Origin: Gemmatimonadota bacterium
Lineage (GTDB): Bacteria > Gemmatimonadota > Gemmatimonadetes > Longimicrobiales > Gaopeijiaceae
Reading direction: 5' to 3'
DNA length: 30,907 nt
Assembly (NCBI GenBank): GCA_007129525.1
Contig: SKVI01000255.1
Location: forward strand, 1 to 30,907
This document shows, one piece after another, positions 1 to 8,658 of the stretch. The position numbers and the translations under genes are program-made. Numbering within the stretch: the first letter of the stretch is position 1; each line of letters opens with the position of its first letter. The notes beneath the pieces are model-generated. The model did no database searches. It saw nothing but the letters and a program-made list of their open reading frames with translations, and was not told where the DNA came from.

Positions 1-2035
1 AAAGGATCACCGCGTGGGGCCTGCGCCGTACCGCCTCGGTGAGCTGTCCCCCCTCCTCGTAGCCCACGTAGCCCGGAGGCGCTCCGATGAGTCGCGCCAC
101 CGCGTGCTTCTCCATGTACTCCGACATGTCGATGCGGACCATGGCCCGCTCGTCGTCGAAGAGGAACTCCGACAGCGCCCGGGCCGTCTCGGTCTTCCCC
201 ACTCCGGTGGGCCCCAGGAAGATGAACGACCCCACCGGCCGGTCCGGATCCTGGAGCCCCGCCCGGGCCCGGCGTACGGCATTGGCCACCGCGGCGATGG
301 GCTCCTCCTGCCCGATGACCCGTTCGCCCAGAAGTTCTTCCAGGCGGGTCAGGCGGGCCCGCTCCGACTCCAGGAGCCGGTTCACTGGGATCCCGGTCCA
401 TTCGCCCACCACGGTGGCGATGTCGTCGGCGTCCACCTCCTCCTTCAGGAACTTGCCCTCGGCCTGGAGCTTCTGGAGCCGCTCCTCGGCGTGCTCCACC
501 TCCTTCTGGGCCTGGGGGATCTCGCTGTACTGGAGCTCGGCCGCCCGCTGCAGGTCGCCGGTGCGGGTGGCCCGCTCGGCCTCGGAGCGGAGCTCGTCGA
601 TCCTCTCCTTGTGCTCCTGGAGCCGGGTGATGGCCTCCTTTTCGGCCTGCCAGGTAGCCTTCATGCCGGCACTCTCTTCCCGGAGCTCGGCCAGCTCGGC
701 CTCGATGGCCTCCCGGCGCTCCACCGCCGAGCGGTCCTCCTCGCGACTCAACGCTTCCCGCTCGATCTCGAGCTGGGTGATGCGCCGCTCCACCTCGTCG
801 ATCTCCTGGGGGAGGGAGTCGATCTCGATCCGGAGTCGGCTGGCGGCCTCGTCCACCAGGTCGATGGCCTTGTCCGGCAGGAAGCGGCCGCCGATGTAGC
901 GGTCCGAGAGGCGGGCCGCCGCGATGAGGGCCTCGTCCCGGATCCGCACCCCGTGGTGCACCTCGTAGCGCTCCTTGAGTCCCCGCAGAATCGCCACGGC
1001 GTCGTCCACGGAGGGCGGAGCCACGAAGACGGGCTGGAAGCGCCGCTCCAGCGCCGGATCCTTCTCAATGTGCTTGCGGTACTCGTCCAGCGTCGTGGCG
1101 CCCACCAGCCTGAGCTCGCCACGGGCCAGCATGGGCTTCAGCATGTTCCCGGCGTCCACCGCGCCCTCGGCGGCCCCGGCGCCGACGATGGTGTGGAGCT
1201 CGTCGATGAAGACCACGAAGCGGCCCTCGGAGTCGGTGATCTCTTGCAGGACGGCCTTCATCCGCTCTTCGAACTCTCCCCGGAACTTGGCTCCTGCCAG
1301 CACGGCCGAGATGTCCAGCTGCACCAGCTTCTTGTCCACCAGCGACGACGGCACGTCGCCGGCCACGATGCGCTGGGCCAGCCCCTCTACGATGGCGGTC
1401 TTTCCCACCCCGGGCTCGCCGATGAGGACCGGGTTGTTCTTGGTGCGGCGGCCCAGGACCTTCATGACCCGCCGGATCTCCTCGTCGCGGCCAATGACCG
1501 GGTCCAGCTTGCCCTCCCGGGCCAGGTCGGTGAGGTCGCGGGCGTACTTCTCCAGCGCCTGGTACTTGTCCTCGGGAGTCTGGTCCGTGACCCGGTGCGA
1601 ACCCCGGATCTGCTCCAGGGCTTCGGCCAGGAGCGTTCGCGAGAGGCCCGCCTCGGTCAGGATGCGGCCTGCGTCGTCCTTCTCCTGGGTGAGGCCCAGC
1701 AGGAGGTGCTCGGTGGAGATGTACTCGTCACCCAGCTCCCGGGCCGCCTTCTCCGCGGCCTCCAGCGCCTTGCGGAGTGCCCGGGCCAGGCTCGGGTCAC
1801 TTCCTCCCTCCACCCGGCCATAGCGTCCCAACGCCTCCTCCACCTGACCCGCCAACCGTCCGGGGGCCACCCCCGCCTTCTCCAGGATGGGCCGGACGAT
1901 CCCGTCGTCCTGCTCCAGGAGGGCCGCCAGGAGATGCACGCCGGCCACCTCCGGATGCCCCCGGTCCCGGGCCATGCGGGCCGCCGCCTGGATGGCCTCG
2001 CCCGCCTTCACCGTAAATCGATCCATGCTCGCCAT
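1..2035 (-). CDS. clpB: ATP-dependent disaggregase ClpB (3' end cut by window edge)
   Basis: ClpB is a cytoplasmic hexameric AAA+ chaperone that extracts polypeptides from aggregates together with DnaK. The reading frame is open to the window edge, so only the first 678 residues are visible of a protein usually about 860 long. Seen in order are the N-terminal repeat domain (about 1-145), the first ATPase domain with Walker A GEPGVGKT at residues 206-213 and Walker B followed by FIDELH, a charged helical middle domain (about 410-530), and the second ATPase domain with GPTGVGKT at 608-615. The frame stops inside RRRPHAVIL, just before the second Walker B. The Walker positions match E. coli ClpB almost residue for residue, which supports the ATG at 2035. 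That ATG is preceded by GGAGGAGAGAGG, whereas the next ATG (2026) is too far from it. The gene is separated by 202 bp from the M48 gene upstream, so it probably has its own promoter. Confidence 0.97.
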   Translation of the reverse strand, partial: MASMDRFTVKAGEAIQAAARMARDRGHPEVAGVHLLAALLEQDDGIVRPILEKAGVAPGRLAGQVEEALGRYGRVEGGSDPSLARALRKALEAAEKAARELGDEYISTEHLLLGLTQEKDDAGRILTEAGLSRTLLAEALEQIRGSHRVTDQTPEDKYQALEKYARDLTDLAREGKLDPVIGRDEEIRRVMKVLGRRTKNNPVLIGEPGVGKTAIVEGLAQRIVAGDVPSSLVDKKLVQLDISAVLAGAKFRGEFEERMKAVLQEITDSEGRFVVFIDELHTIVGAGAAEGAVDAGNMLKPMLARGELRLVGATTLDEYRKHIEKDPALERRFQPVFVAPPSVDDAVAILRGLKERYEVHHGVRIRDEALIAAARLSDRYIGGRFLPDKAIDLVDEAASRLRIEIDSLPQEIDEVERRITQLEIEREALSREEDRSAVERREAIEAELAELREESAGMKATWQAEKEAITRLQEHKERIDELRSEAERATRTGDLQRAAELQYSEIPQAQKEVEHAEERLQKLQAEGKFLKEEVDADDIATVVGEWTGIPVNRLLESERARLTRLEELLGERVIGQEEPIAAVANAVRRARAGLQDPDRPVGSFIFLGPTGVGKTETARALSEFLFDDERAMVRIDMSEYMEKHAVARLIGAPPGYVGYEEGGQLTEAVRRRPHAVIL

Positions 2036-2160
2036 GGTGCCTCTCTCCTCCGTTCGCCTGATATGCAGGAAGGGCTGTCAGAACGGCAGGCGCCGCCCCG
2101 GCCCCTCTCCCGGAAACCCCGCCGAGTCGGCGGAGACCGGTCTGGGTCGTCGATGCTGCC

Positions 2161-2177
2161 CTTGTATGTGACTCAAG
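2161..2177. promoter_or_regulatory. HAIR-like heat-shock operator candidate upstream of clpB
   Basis: The 17-mer CTTGTATGTGACTCAAG lies about 125 bp upstream of the clpB start. It contains ACTCAAG, an exact half-site of the HspR-associated inverted repeat (CTTGAGT-N7-ACTCAAG), paired with a CTTG. The spacing between outer half-sites is 4 bp shorter than consensus. HspR is known to control clpB in some phyla, but no hspR gene is visible here, so this is only suggestive. Confidence 0.2.
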
Positions 2178-2237
2178 ATCCGGGCCAGGCGACCCGGCGC
2201 AGGGGAGATGACCCGCGGTGAAGGAGATGTGCCGGGG

Positions 2238-3695
2238 TCAACCGCCGGGAAGTGGATCGCCCACCACCCGCTTCATGAGGGTTCCGGCCGGAATCACGTC
2301 GCCGCTCCGGAGCCCGTTCATGACCCCTACGGTGGCCAGGTCCACGGTGGAGGGATGGCGCTGCTGGAAACCTTCCAACGTCATCTCGCTCTGGGTGCGG
2401 ACCACCTCGATGGTCCGGGGCTGCACGTCCAGGATGGCCCGGTCGGTGACCGGCCGGAAGGAGCGAACGGCCTGGCTGAGGGCCGACTGGCGAGCGCTCC
2501 ACGAGGCCTGGGTCGAGTACCCCAGCACCCTGAAGGTCCGGTCCTGGTGGCGAACGAAGACCACGTACCCCCGGAAGGCGGCGTTCTCAGCCTGCACCCG
2601 GAACTCGGCCGAGGCCGCTGGGAGGTCGTTCACGGACTGGTCCGACGTGCCGATGACCTCGATGCCCTCGCCGGCCAGGAAGCTGCGCCGAGCCTCCGAG
2701 GGCGAGGCCTCGGACGCCAGCGCCAGGAGGACCACGGCATCCTGCTCCCCGCTCACCCCCTGCACCTCCTGCCGGGTGTTGGCCGTGCTCCAGCCCCGGG
2801 GGTAGTCCAGTCGGAAGGCCATCTCCGGATGGTAGAAAACGTTGTCCCGGAAGTAGCCCTCCCGGGGGTTCGTCCCGAAGATCATTCCGTCCAGGCGCTC
2901 CAGGTACCCCTCCCTGTCGTCCCGGGCGCCCTGGTACTCCGGATCGTCACCGGTGGTTCGGGCCAGGATCCGGTCACGGCGATCCATGGGATCGGGGTGG
3001 GTGGAGAGGAAGCCGGGAATCCGGTCGCCGTCCGCCGCCCCCGACGCCTGGGCCAGCATCTCGAAGACCCGGGCCACCGCCCGGGGATCGTAATCGTCCC
3101 CGCTCATGTAGCGCAGCCCCAGGTCGTCGGCCTCCCGCTCCGCGTCCCGGGAGTTGCTGAGGAAGAGAAGCTGCAGTCCGGCCCCTGCCGCCTCACCGAA
3201 CGGACGCAACTCCGGAACCAGGATCATGCCCAGCCCCAGGCCCACCTGGGCCAGCTGGGCCTGGCTCACCCGGGTGATCCCGTGCCGGGCGGTGACGTGG
3301 CCGATCTCGTGGCCCACGATGCCGGCCAGCTCCGCGTCGGAGTTCAGGTGGCTCAGGATCCCCCGAGTCACGTAGATGTACCCGCCGGGGAGAGCGAAGG
3401 CGTTGATGGTGGGATCGTCCAGGATCCGGAAGGTCCAGGGGAGGTCCGGTCGCTCCGAGTCAGCCGCCATGCGCTGGCCCATGTCGTCGATCCAGGCGGC
3501 TAGCTGCGGGTCGTCGTAGACTCCCAACGAGGCGCTGATGTCCTGATCCGCCTGCCGTCCCATCTCGATTTCCTGGCTCTCGGTGAAGAGGACGAACTGG
3601 CGCTGGCCGGTAACCGGGTTTACTGCGCAGCTCTGGAGGAGCGGCGCCAGGGCGAGGGCCAGGATCGGAAAGAAACGGGGCAGCATGCGTAGCAT
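2238..3695 (-). CDS. M48-family metallopeptidase lipoprotein
   Basis: This 485-residue protein is a zinc metallopeptidase of the M48 family (HtpX/BepA/Oma1 relatives), probably involved in envelope protein quality control. The N-terminus is a lipoprotein signal ending in LQSC with the lipidated Cys at residue 23, so it should be anchored in a membrane facing the periplasm. The zinc motif HEIGH is at 129-133, and the third ligand is probably Glu186 in the sequence SRDAEREAD. After the roughly 250-residue peptidase domain comes a region of unclear fold (about 290-420). The last 50-60 residues (pattern TIEVVRTQ...MTLEGFQQRHP...LNGL...IPAG) resemble a LysM-like module seen at the end of some M48 proteins. 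It lies between the M14 peptidase gene (119 bp upstream) and clpB. Substrates cannot be read from the sequence. Confidence 0.92.
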   Translation of the reverse strand: MLRMLPRFFPILALALAPLLQSCAVNPVTGQRQFVLFTESQEIEMGRQADQDISASLGVYDDPQLAAWIDDMGQRMAADSERPDLPWTFRILDDPTINAFALPGGYIYVTRGILSHLNSDAELAGIVGHEIGHVTARHGITRVSQAQLAQVGLGLGMILVPELRPFGEAAGAGLQLLFLSNSRDAEREADDLGLRYMSGDDYDPRAVARVFEMLAQASGAADGDRIPGFLSTHPDPMDRRDRILARTTGDDPEYQGARDDREGYLERLDGMIFGTNPREGYFRDNVFYHPEMAFRLDYPRGWSTANTRQEVQGVSGEQDAVVLLALASEASPSEARRSFLAGEGIEVIGTSDQSVNDLPAASAEFRVQAENAAFRGYVVFVRHQDRTFRVLGYSTQASWSARQSALSQAVRSFRPVTDRAILDVQPRTIEVVRTQSEMTLEGFQQRHPSTVDLATVGVMNGLRSGDVIPAGTLMKRVVGDPLPGG

Positions 3696-3814
3696 GGCAG
3701 GTCGCCTCGGTGGAAGGGACGTCGCGCCGGACGAGCCCCGGGCGCGCTCGGGGTCAGCTGACTTCTACCCGGTGCCGAGCCGCCGGTTCATCGACTCCGT
3801 CCTCCCGAGGTGGG

Positions 3815-6361
3815 TCAGAACCAGGGCGCCACCAGAATTGCGTTGGCGTAGAGCTGCCACCCGGAGTACCAGAACATCCGAAAGAGGGGATCGTCGGAGA
3901 AGAGTATGACCCGTCCCGAGCCCATCCGGCGATCCGCCAGCCACGTGCTCCGGTCCAGTCGCTCCAGGTTGGACTCCGAGATCACCCCGGAGATCCGGTC
4001 CAGGCCCTCCGGAAAGTAGATGGGCGACTCGAAGGCCTCCGTGGGTTCGAAGGTGTTGCCGGTGGAGAGAACGAACAGGGCATCGTCATGCTGGCCCGTC
4101 GCAGCCCCGAACACCAGCGGATGGTCCGGATCCAGGACCCCCTTCAGGATCGTTCCCGGGACCCGCTCCAACCAGGCTTCCATCTCCCGCTCCTCGCGGC
4201 TCCGAAGAGCGTCCTGGAGTCTTTGGTCCCGGTCCTCCTCCTCGTCTTCCAACGCGGTTCGCCGCTCGATCTCGGCCAGTGACTCGCCCAGATTTCGGCT
4301 GGCGCTTCCGGCGGCCACCAGCGTTCCCCCGGCCCGCACCCAGTCGCGGAGGCGGTCCATGCCCCCGTCCCCCAGCGCCCCGGTCGAGGTGCCCGGCGGG
4401 GCCACGATCACGTCGTAGTCCGAGAGGTCCAGGGAGTTCACGTCCGACACGTTCACCGCATCGAAGGGCATGTCCAGCACCTGCTCCAGGAAGTGCCAGT
4501 GGGCACCGAAGCCGGTGGCCGCCGTGCCCTCGCCGCCCAACAGCGCCAGGCGTGGAAGCTTCAGAGCGGCGCGGTCGTTGGTCCCCAGGTCCGGCCCGGT
4601 GTCGGTCAGGGCCGTCTCGATGGGTGTGACCATGGCCGCCAGCCCCGAGTCTTCGAGGCGCCGGTCCAGCTCCTCGTTTCGGCCCTGCGGAAAAAAGAGG
4701 GTCCCCTGGGCGTAGTGGATGGCTCCCAGCGAAAAGGAGTCAGCCATGGCGTACGCCCGGCCCCCTTCCTCCAGAAACTGCACCAACCCCCGCGCATTGG
4801 AGAAGGAGGGCGGGAGCAGGTAACCGAAGTCGCCCCGGGCCGGAAGCGTGGATCCGCCTTCGTCCCGCACCTCGTCCACCGAACGCCACTCTCCCCCTAC
4901 CGCCTGTGTCGACGAATGGGCTTCCACGCCGTACGCGTACGGCAGGGCCCAGGCGGTGATGTCGTACGACGAGGTTCCCTCCAGCAGGTTGTCCGGCCGA
5001 AGGAGGGCGCCGGCGAGCCGACCCCGGGGCTGCCGGGCCCGCACCCGGTAGGTCCCGGCCGGGAACGAGGCGCGAGCCTGGTAGCCCGGATGGGGATCCA
5101 CGTCCACCCCCACGTCCTCGGCGAGCTCCTCCACCTCGATGTCGTGCATTCGCAGGAGGCGGACCAGCGCCCGGGTCCGGCTGGGGTCGTGCCCGGGAAC
5201 CAGATAGGTGTCGTCCAGTCCCTCGTCGATGTCGCGATGGAAGCCGGCGAAGCCCAGGAGGAGATCGGACTTCCCCTCGGCGGTGGTTCGGAGGGTGGCG
5301 TTGCCGGTGGTGCGGTGGCCCAGGGCCCGGTCCCGGAGGGTCAGGATGGTTCCGTCGGGCCGCTCCACCGTCCGGCCACCGAACCCGCCGCCCCCCTGCT
5401 CGTAGGTCATGCCCACGGCCCCTACCAGTGAGGGCCAGGAATCGCCGTAGCCCGGGTAGAAGAGATCGAAGTTCTGGCCGGTGTAGTAGAGGAGCCCCTC
5501 GGCGTCCATGGCCCGGGCGTTGCCGTGCCCGAATCGCTCACCCCATTCCAGGATGTGCTCCGGAAAAATGTCGTTGATGGGCTCGGCCGCCGGAAAGAAG
5601 AAGTAGCTGGACCGGTAGCCCATTTCATGGAAGTCCACGTGGACCTGGGGATTGTAGCGGTGGAAGCGGACCAGGCGGTCTCGGGTCTCCTGCTGGCTGA
5701 GCCAGGCCCAGTCCCGGTTCAGGTCGAAGAGGTAGTGGTTGAAGCGCCCTCCGGGCCACGGCTCACGCCGTTCGCGAGTGCGGGTGTCGGGGTTGTCCCG
5801 GAGCTGCGCCGCGGACCGGTAGAAGTTCACGTAGCGGTCCCGGCCATCCGGGTTGGCCACCGGATCCATGACCACCACCACCGAGTCCAGCACACCCTCC
5901 ACGTCCGGGGCGCCCGAGGCCAGGTCCCACGCTGTCCACATGGCGGCCTCCGGTGACGAGCTCTCGTTACCGTGCACCCCGTAGGTGAAATAGACCACCG
6001 CGGGGTTCGTGGCGGCGATCTCCCGGGCGCGCTCCTCCGAGGTCTCGGGATCCATGAGCTCCCGGTTCGCTGCAAGGATCTCGTCCATCCGCTCCCGGTG
6101 GTCCGGCAGGGCGATGAGCACCTGCACCAGGGGCCGCCCCTCGATGGTCTCACCGTAGGTGTCCACCGTCACCAGCTCCGACGCCTCGGCCAGCGCCTCC
6201 ATGTAGCGCTCGACCCCCGAGGTGCGGGTGAAGCGCTCGCCGATCTCGTAGCCCAGCACGTCGGCGGGGGCGGGGACCGTCTGGGCCTCCAGGACGGCGG
6301 ACGGCGCAAGGACCAGGACCGTCAGGAGAGGCAGAGCGATGCGAAATATGGAACGCTTCAT
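3815..6361 (-). CDS. Secreted M14-family zinc carboxypeptidase-like protein with C-terminal amidotransferase-like domain
   Basis: This 848-residue protein starts with a Sec signal peptide (MKRSIFRIALPLL..., likely cleaved near residue 26). The M14 zinc site can be followed: His130 and Glu133 in VHGNESS, a third His at 245 in VDFHEMG, the substrate-binding Asn-Arg in DLNRDW (215-216), and a probable catalytic Glu321 in MTYEQGGGG. The protein is far longer than a classical carboxypeptidase of about 300 residues. Roughly residues 600-700 look like a class I glutamine amidotransferase/ThuA-like alpha-beta fold (LALLGGEG..., then YDVIVAPPG), with no obvious catalytic Cys there. It probably removes or trims peptides in the periplasm or outside the cell. 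It lies 119 bp upstream of the M48 gene on the same strand, and is divergent from the small lipoprotein gene across a 257-bp region. The ATG at 6361 is chosen for the signal peptide; its ribosome binding site is weak. Confidence 0.9.
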   Translation of the reverse strand: MKRSIFRIALPLLTVLVLAPSAVLEAQTVPAPADVLGYEIGERFTRTSGVERYMEALAEASELVTVDTYGETIEGRPLVQVLIALPDHRERMDEILAANRELMDPETSEERAREIAATNPAVVYFTYGVHGNESSSPEAAMWTAWDLASGAPDVEGVLDSVVVVMDPVANPDGRDRYVNFYRSAAQLRDNPDTRTRERREPWPGGRFNHYLFDLNRDWAWLSQQETRDRLVRFHRYNPQVHVDFHEMGYRSSYFFFPAAEPINDIFPEHILEWGERFGHGNARAMDAEGLLYYTGQNFDLFYPGYGDSWPSLVGAVGMTYEQGGGGFGGRTVERPDGTILTLRDRALGHRTTGNATLRTTAEGKSDLLLGFAGFHRDIDEGLDDTYLVPGHDPSRTRALVRLLRMHDIEVEELAEDVGVDVDPHPGYQARASFPAGTYRVRARQPRGRLAGALLRPDNLLEGTSSYDITAWALPYAYGVEAHSSTQAVGGEWRSVDEVRDEGGSTLPARGDFGYLLPPSFSNARGLVQFLEEGGRAYAMADSFSLGAIHYAQGTLFFPQGRNEELDRRLEDSGLAAMVTPIETALTDTGPDLGTNDRAALKLPRLALLGGEGTAATGFGAHWHFLEQVLDMPFDAVNVSDVNSLDLSDYDVIVAPPGTSTGALGDGGMDRLRDWVRAGGTLVAAGSASRNLGESLAEIERRTALEDEEEDRDQRLQDALRSREEREMEAWLERVPGTILKGVLDPDHPLVFGAATGQHDDALFVLSTGNTFEPTEAFESPIYFPEGLDRISGVISESNLERLDRSTWLADRRMGSGRVILFSDDPLFRMFWYSGWQLYANAILVAPWF

Positions 6362-6618
6362 GGAGTCCAGTGGTCAGAGGTGTGACGCGAACGTCGAAGA
6401 CGGAGCAGGGGCATCGGGGCCGCCGACAATCGGACCAAAGGTATGCCGGTGGCTTTGAACGGGGCAACCGCCCAGGATCCGGGACCCCAGGCGCGATGGC
6501 CTCCATGGGATCGAGCCTTGACCGGGATCCGCCCCGCTCGCCACCTTCCGCTGCCGCACCCACCGCCTGCTCGTGGTCCACGGCGTGCCTCTTCCCGCAC
6601 ACCCCCAATCCGCCTCTC

Positions 6619-7029
6619 ATGAACAATTTTCGCACCCGTTTTCGCCTCGGCCTCGGCCCCGCGGCACTCATCCTGATCCTCGTGACGGTCCCGGTCGCCT
6701 GTGACCCCGGATTCCCCACTTCCGAAGGCGAGGCGTCGGTGGACCGGGACACCTTCGTGGAGGTCTACGTGGAGCTGCGATTGGCCGCCCTGGAATGGGA
6801 GTCGGGGAGGATCCCCGAGGCCGAACGGGATCGGGTCCTGACCGAGCACGGGGTGAGCGAGGACGACCTTCGGGAGTTCATCGAGGTACATGGGCGAAAT
6901 GTGCCCTTCATGAACGACATCTGGCAGGAGGTCGCCGACCGCATCCGGGAAGAGATGGAGCCCGAGGAGGGGCTCCCGGGCCTCCCCGAGGGCGAGCTGG
7001 AGCTGGATCCCGGCGGCGAGGTCCGGTAG
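6619..7029 (+). CDS. Small lipoprotein resembling DUF4296 proteins
   Basis: This 136-residue protein starts at ATG 6619, where the sequence MNNFRTRFR... gives a clean lipoprotein signal with lipobox PVAC. The in-frame extension upstream to 6370 has no protein-like character. The mature part is acidic and helical. It has a segment FVEVYVELRLAALEWE followed by a turn, then RVLTEHGVSEDDLREFI and NDIWQEVADRIREE. That layout resembles DUF4296, a small lipoprotein family best known from Bacteroidota: an initial helix, a 'kygv.eedf' motif, and a terminal 'Iy..V..rl' helix. The resemblance was judged by eye. No Shine-Dalgarno sequence is visible before the ATG. It is divergent from the M14 peptidase and convergent with the next gene, with only 14 bp between stops. 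Function unknown. Confidence 0.75.
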   Translation: MNNFRTRFRLGLGPAALILILVTVPVACDPGFPTSEGEASVDRDTFVEVYVELRLAALEWESGRIPEAERDRVLTEHGVSEDDLREFIEVHGRNVPFMNDIWQEVADRIREEMEPEEGLPGLPEGELELDPGGEVR

Positions 7030-7043
7030 CGGGCCCAGGGGAC

Positions 7044-7670
7044 TCAGTGGAGCCGGAAGCTCATCCCGATGCCCAGCCCACTCCGGTCCCCCACCGAAGC
7101 TCCGAAGCGGATGGCCCACCCGGGATCGAAGGCCAGGTCGACGCCCAGGTCCAGGGCCAGCGCCAGCGACAGCTCGTCCCTGGGCGGATGGGTGTCGCCG
7201 AACCAGGCATCCAGGACCACCCTCGGCCCGAAGTAGGGATTGAACCAGACCCCGTCGGACTCGAAGTCCCGGCCCAGGGCCACTCCCAGGGGAAGGCTCA
7301 CCAGGATGTCGTCGCCCACCCCGAGCCCCCCACCGGTGACCCACGCCACGTCCAGGGGGAAGTCCGCCGAGTGCCGGACCAGGTATCCCGACACGTCCAG
7401 GCCACCGTAGACGGCCAGATCACCTCCACGTCCCTCGGCCAGGCCCAGGCGGTACCCGACGCCGCCGGGAGCCGTGGATCCCCTCCAGGTGCTGAGGACG
7501 CCGATCCCGTCGCCGGGTCCCGGACCCGGATCCACCAGGTAGACGCCCCACCCGGCGGGTGAGTTGGGTGCCACCAGGAGAGGTGCATCCCACGCCACCT
7601 GGCCTTTGGCCGGCGCCGCCGTCAGAAGTAGGAGAAACCCAGCCACCAACCCCATCGTCATGAATCTCAT
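7044..7670 (-). CDS. Putative outer-membrane beta-barrel protein of unknown function
   Basis: This 208-residue protein was not recognised as a named family. It has a clear Sec signal peptide (MRFMTMGLVAGFLLLL..., cleavage near AKG-Q, about residue 24). The mature part is rich in Gly, Val, Leu and aromatics in short alternating stretches (YRLGLAEG, LAVYGGLDVSGYLV, WVTGGGLGVG, WAIRFGASVG), and it ends in GLGIGMSFRLH, typical of a small outer-membrane barrel. There is no lipobox and no hydrophobic helix after the signal. A GGGAG element lies about 11 bases before the ATG at 7670. It is convergent with the small lipoprotein gene, so the two do not form an operon. The AT-rich stretch around 7781-7790 in the region shared with the Lrp gene could hold a promoter, but no convincing pair of boxes was found. 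Confidence 0.7.
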   Translation of the reverse strand: MRFMTMGLVAGFLLLLTAAPAKGQVAWDAPLLVAPNSPAGWGVYLVDPGPGPGDGIGVLSTWRGSTAPGGVGYRLGLAEGRGGDLAVYGGLDVSGYLVRHSADFPLDVAWVTGGGLGVGDDILVSLPLGVALGRDFESDGVWFNPYFGPRVVLDAWFGDTHPPRDELSLALALDLGVDLAFDPGWAIRFGASVGDRSGLGIGMSFRLH

Positions 7671-7948
7671 CGCGTGCAGCTCCCTGATGTGTCAGGTTCT
7701 GTTGTGAGACGTCGCACCCGCGGGTCGGGCATCCACAGCAAGCCCGATGCCGCAGCCCGGATCGCCTCCCAGACTCGTGAAATATAGTCAGCGTGAGACG
7801 TTGCGGGAGCGGGTGGGGCCGCGATGCGCCCCGGAGAGACGGCGAGGATTCCACCCCTCCCCCCGGAAATCATTTCCCATAGGCAGCCGAAGTACGTTAT
7901 TCTTGCAAGGGATAGAGCGATCCTCCATCACCGCCCGGAGTAGCTGAC

Positions 7949-8437
7949 ATGAGCAAGAATGGTGCAAGCGCACCCGAGTTCCCGAGCCTGGACGCGACCG
8001 ATCGGAAGATCCTGGCCCTCCTCCAGGAGAACGCCCGGATCTCCAACGCTGAGATCGGCCGGCGTATCGACCTGGCCGCGTCGGCCGTCCATCACCGGAT
8101 TCGCAAGCTCGAGGAGTCCGGTGTGATCCGGGGCTACGAAGCCAGCGTGGACCCGCGGGCGTTGGACTTCGACCTGGTCTCCTTCGTCCGGGTGCAGACC
8201 GGACCCGGCGCCCGAGCCGCTGAGATCACCGAGGAGCTGGCCGACATTTCCGAGGTCCAGGAAGTCCACCGGGTGGTGGGTGAGGACTGTTTCTTCGTCA
8301 AGGTCCGGGTACGGGATCCGGACGCCCTGGCCCACCTCCTGGACCACCAGATCCAGACAATCCCCAACGTGGCCTCCACCCGCACCACGATCGTGCTCAC
8401 CACCGCGAAGGAGAGCCGCATCCTCCCGGTGACCTGA
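7949..8437 (+). CDS. Lrp/AsnC-family transcriptional regulator
   Basis: This 162-residue protein has the standard two-domain plan of the feast/famine regulators. The N-terminal winged helix-turn-helix is at about residues 12-60 (LDATDRKILALLQENARISNAE, then AASAVHHRIRKLEESGVI), and the ligand-binding RAM domain at about 70-150 contains VVGEDCFFVKVRV. Such proteins bind DNA as dimers that assemble into octamers and usually respond to amino acids. The start at 7949 has GGAG eight bases upstream and matches family length. A weak promoter candidate (TTCCCA at 7874, TATTCT at 7898, 18-bp spacer) precedes it; the rest of 7671-7948 shows nothing recognisable. It is the only regulator in the window and sits 303 bp upstream of the cupredoxin genes on the same strand, so it is a natural candidate for their control. 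That link is inference from position. Confidence 0.95.
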   Translation: MSKNGASAPEFPSLDATDRKILALLQENARISNAEIGRRIDLAASAVHHRIRKLEESGVIRGYEASVDPRALDFDLVSFVRVQTGPGARAAEITEELADISEVQEVHRVVGEDCFFVKVRVRDPDALAHLLDHQIQTIPNVASTRTTIVLTTAKESRILPVT

Positions 8438-8595
8438 GCCCCCTCGGACATCCTCCAGGCACGACTCACCGGCGACGCCGTCCCCCCCGGTCCCACCGCA
8501 TCCTTCCCCGGACCAGGTGCCAGCACCGACGGAGCACGACCGCTACGCCCCCCCCCGGCCTTCCACACGATTCCATCTCCGTTCCCCTGAAGTGC

Positions 8596-8608
8596 GCACG
8601 ATACGTGC
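8596..8608. promoter_or_regulatory. Upstream operator candidate (13-bp palindrome, copy 1)
   Basis: GCACGATACGTGC has five-base inverted arms around a 3-base centre. It matches the downstream copy at 8659-8671 at 10 of 13 positions. The differences at positions 2 and 12 are compensating (C with G here, T with A there), so symmetry is kept. Its centre lies about 57 bp before the predicted transcription start. Confidence 0.45.
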
Positions 8609-8623
8609 TGTGATATGGGTACA

Positions 8624-8652
8624 TTGACAACGTAACGATCCTGACATACCGT
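8624..8652 (+). promoter_or_regulatory. Sigma-70-like promoter candidate for the cupredoxin genes
   Basis: A perfect -35 box TTGACA (8624-8629) is followed after 17 bp by TACCGT (8647-8652), a weak -10 box matching 3 of 6 consensus bases. Transcription would start near 8659, at the edge of the second palindrome. The weak -10 fits a promoter that needs activation, but this was not tested. Confidence 0.45.
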
Positions 8653-8658
8653 TTTGTT

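Noticed and set aside
14..2221. Long plus-strand open frame of 735 codons opposite clpB
   Set aside because: It is antisense to a fully conserved clpB, and its product is a Gly/Leu/Val/His-rich sequence with no domain, as expected from G+C-rich antisense frames.
4931..4944. CCGTACGCGTACGG palindrome in the M14 gene
   Set aside because: It lies inside conserved coding sequence and follows from the Ala-Tyr-Ala-Tyr codons; no regulatory context.
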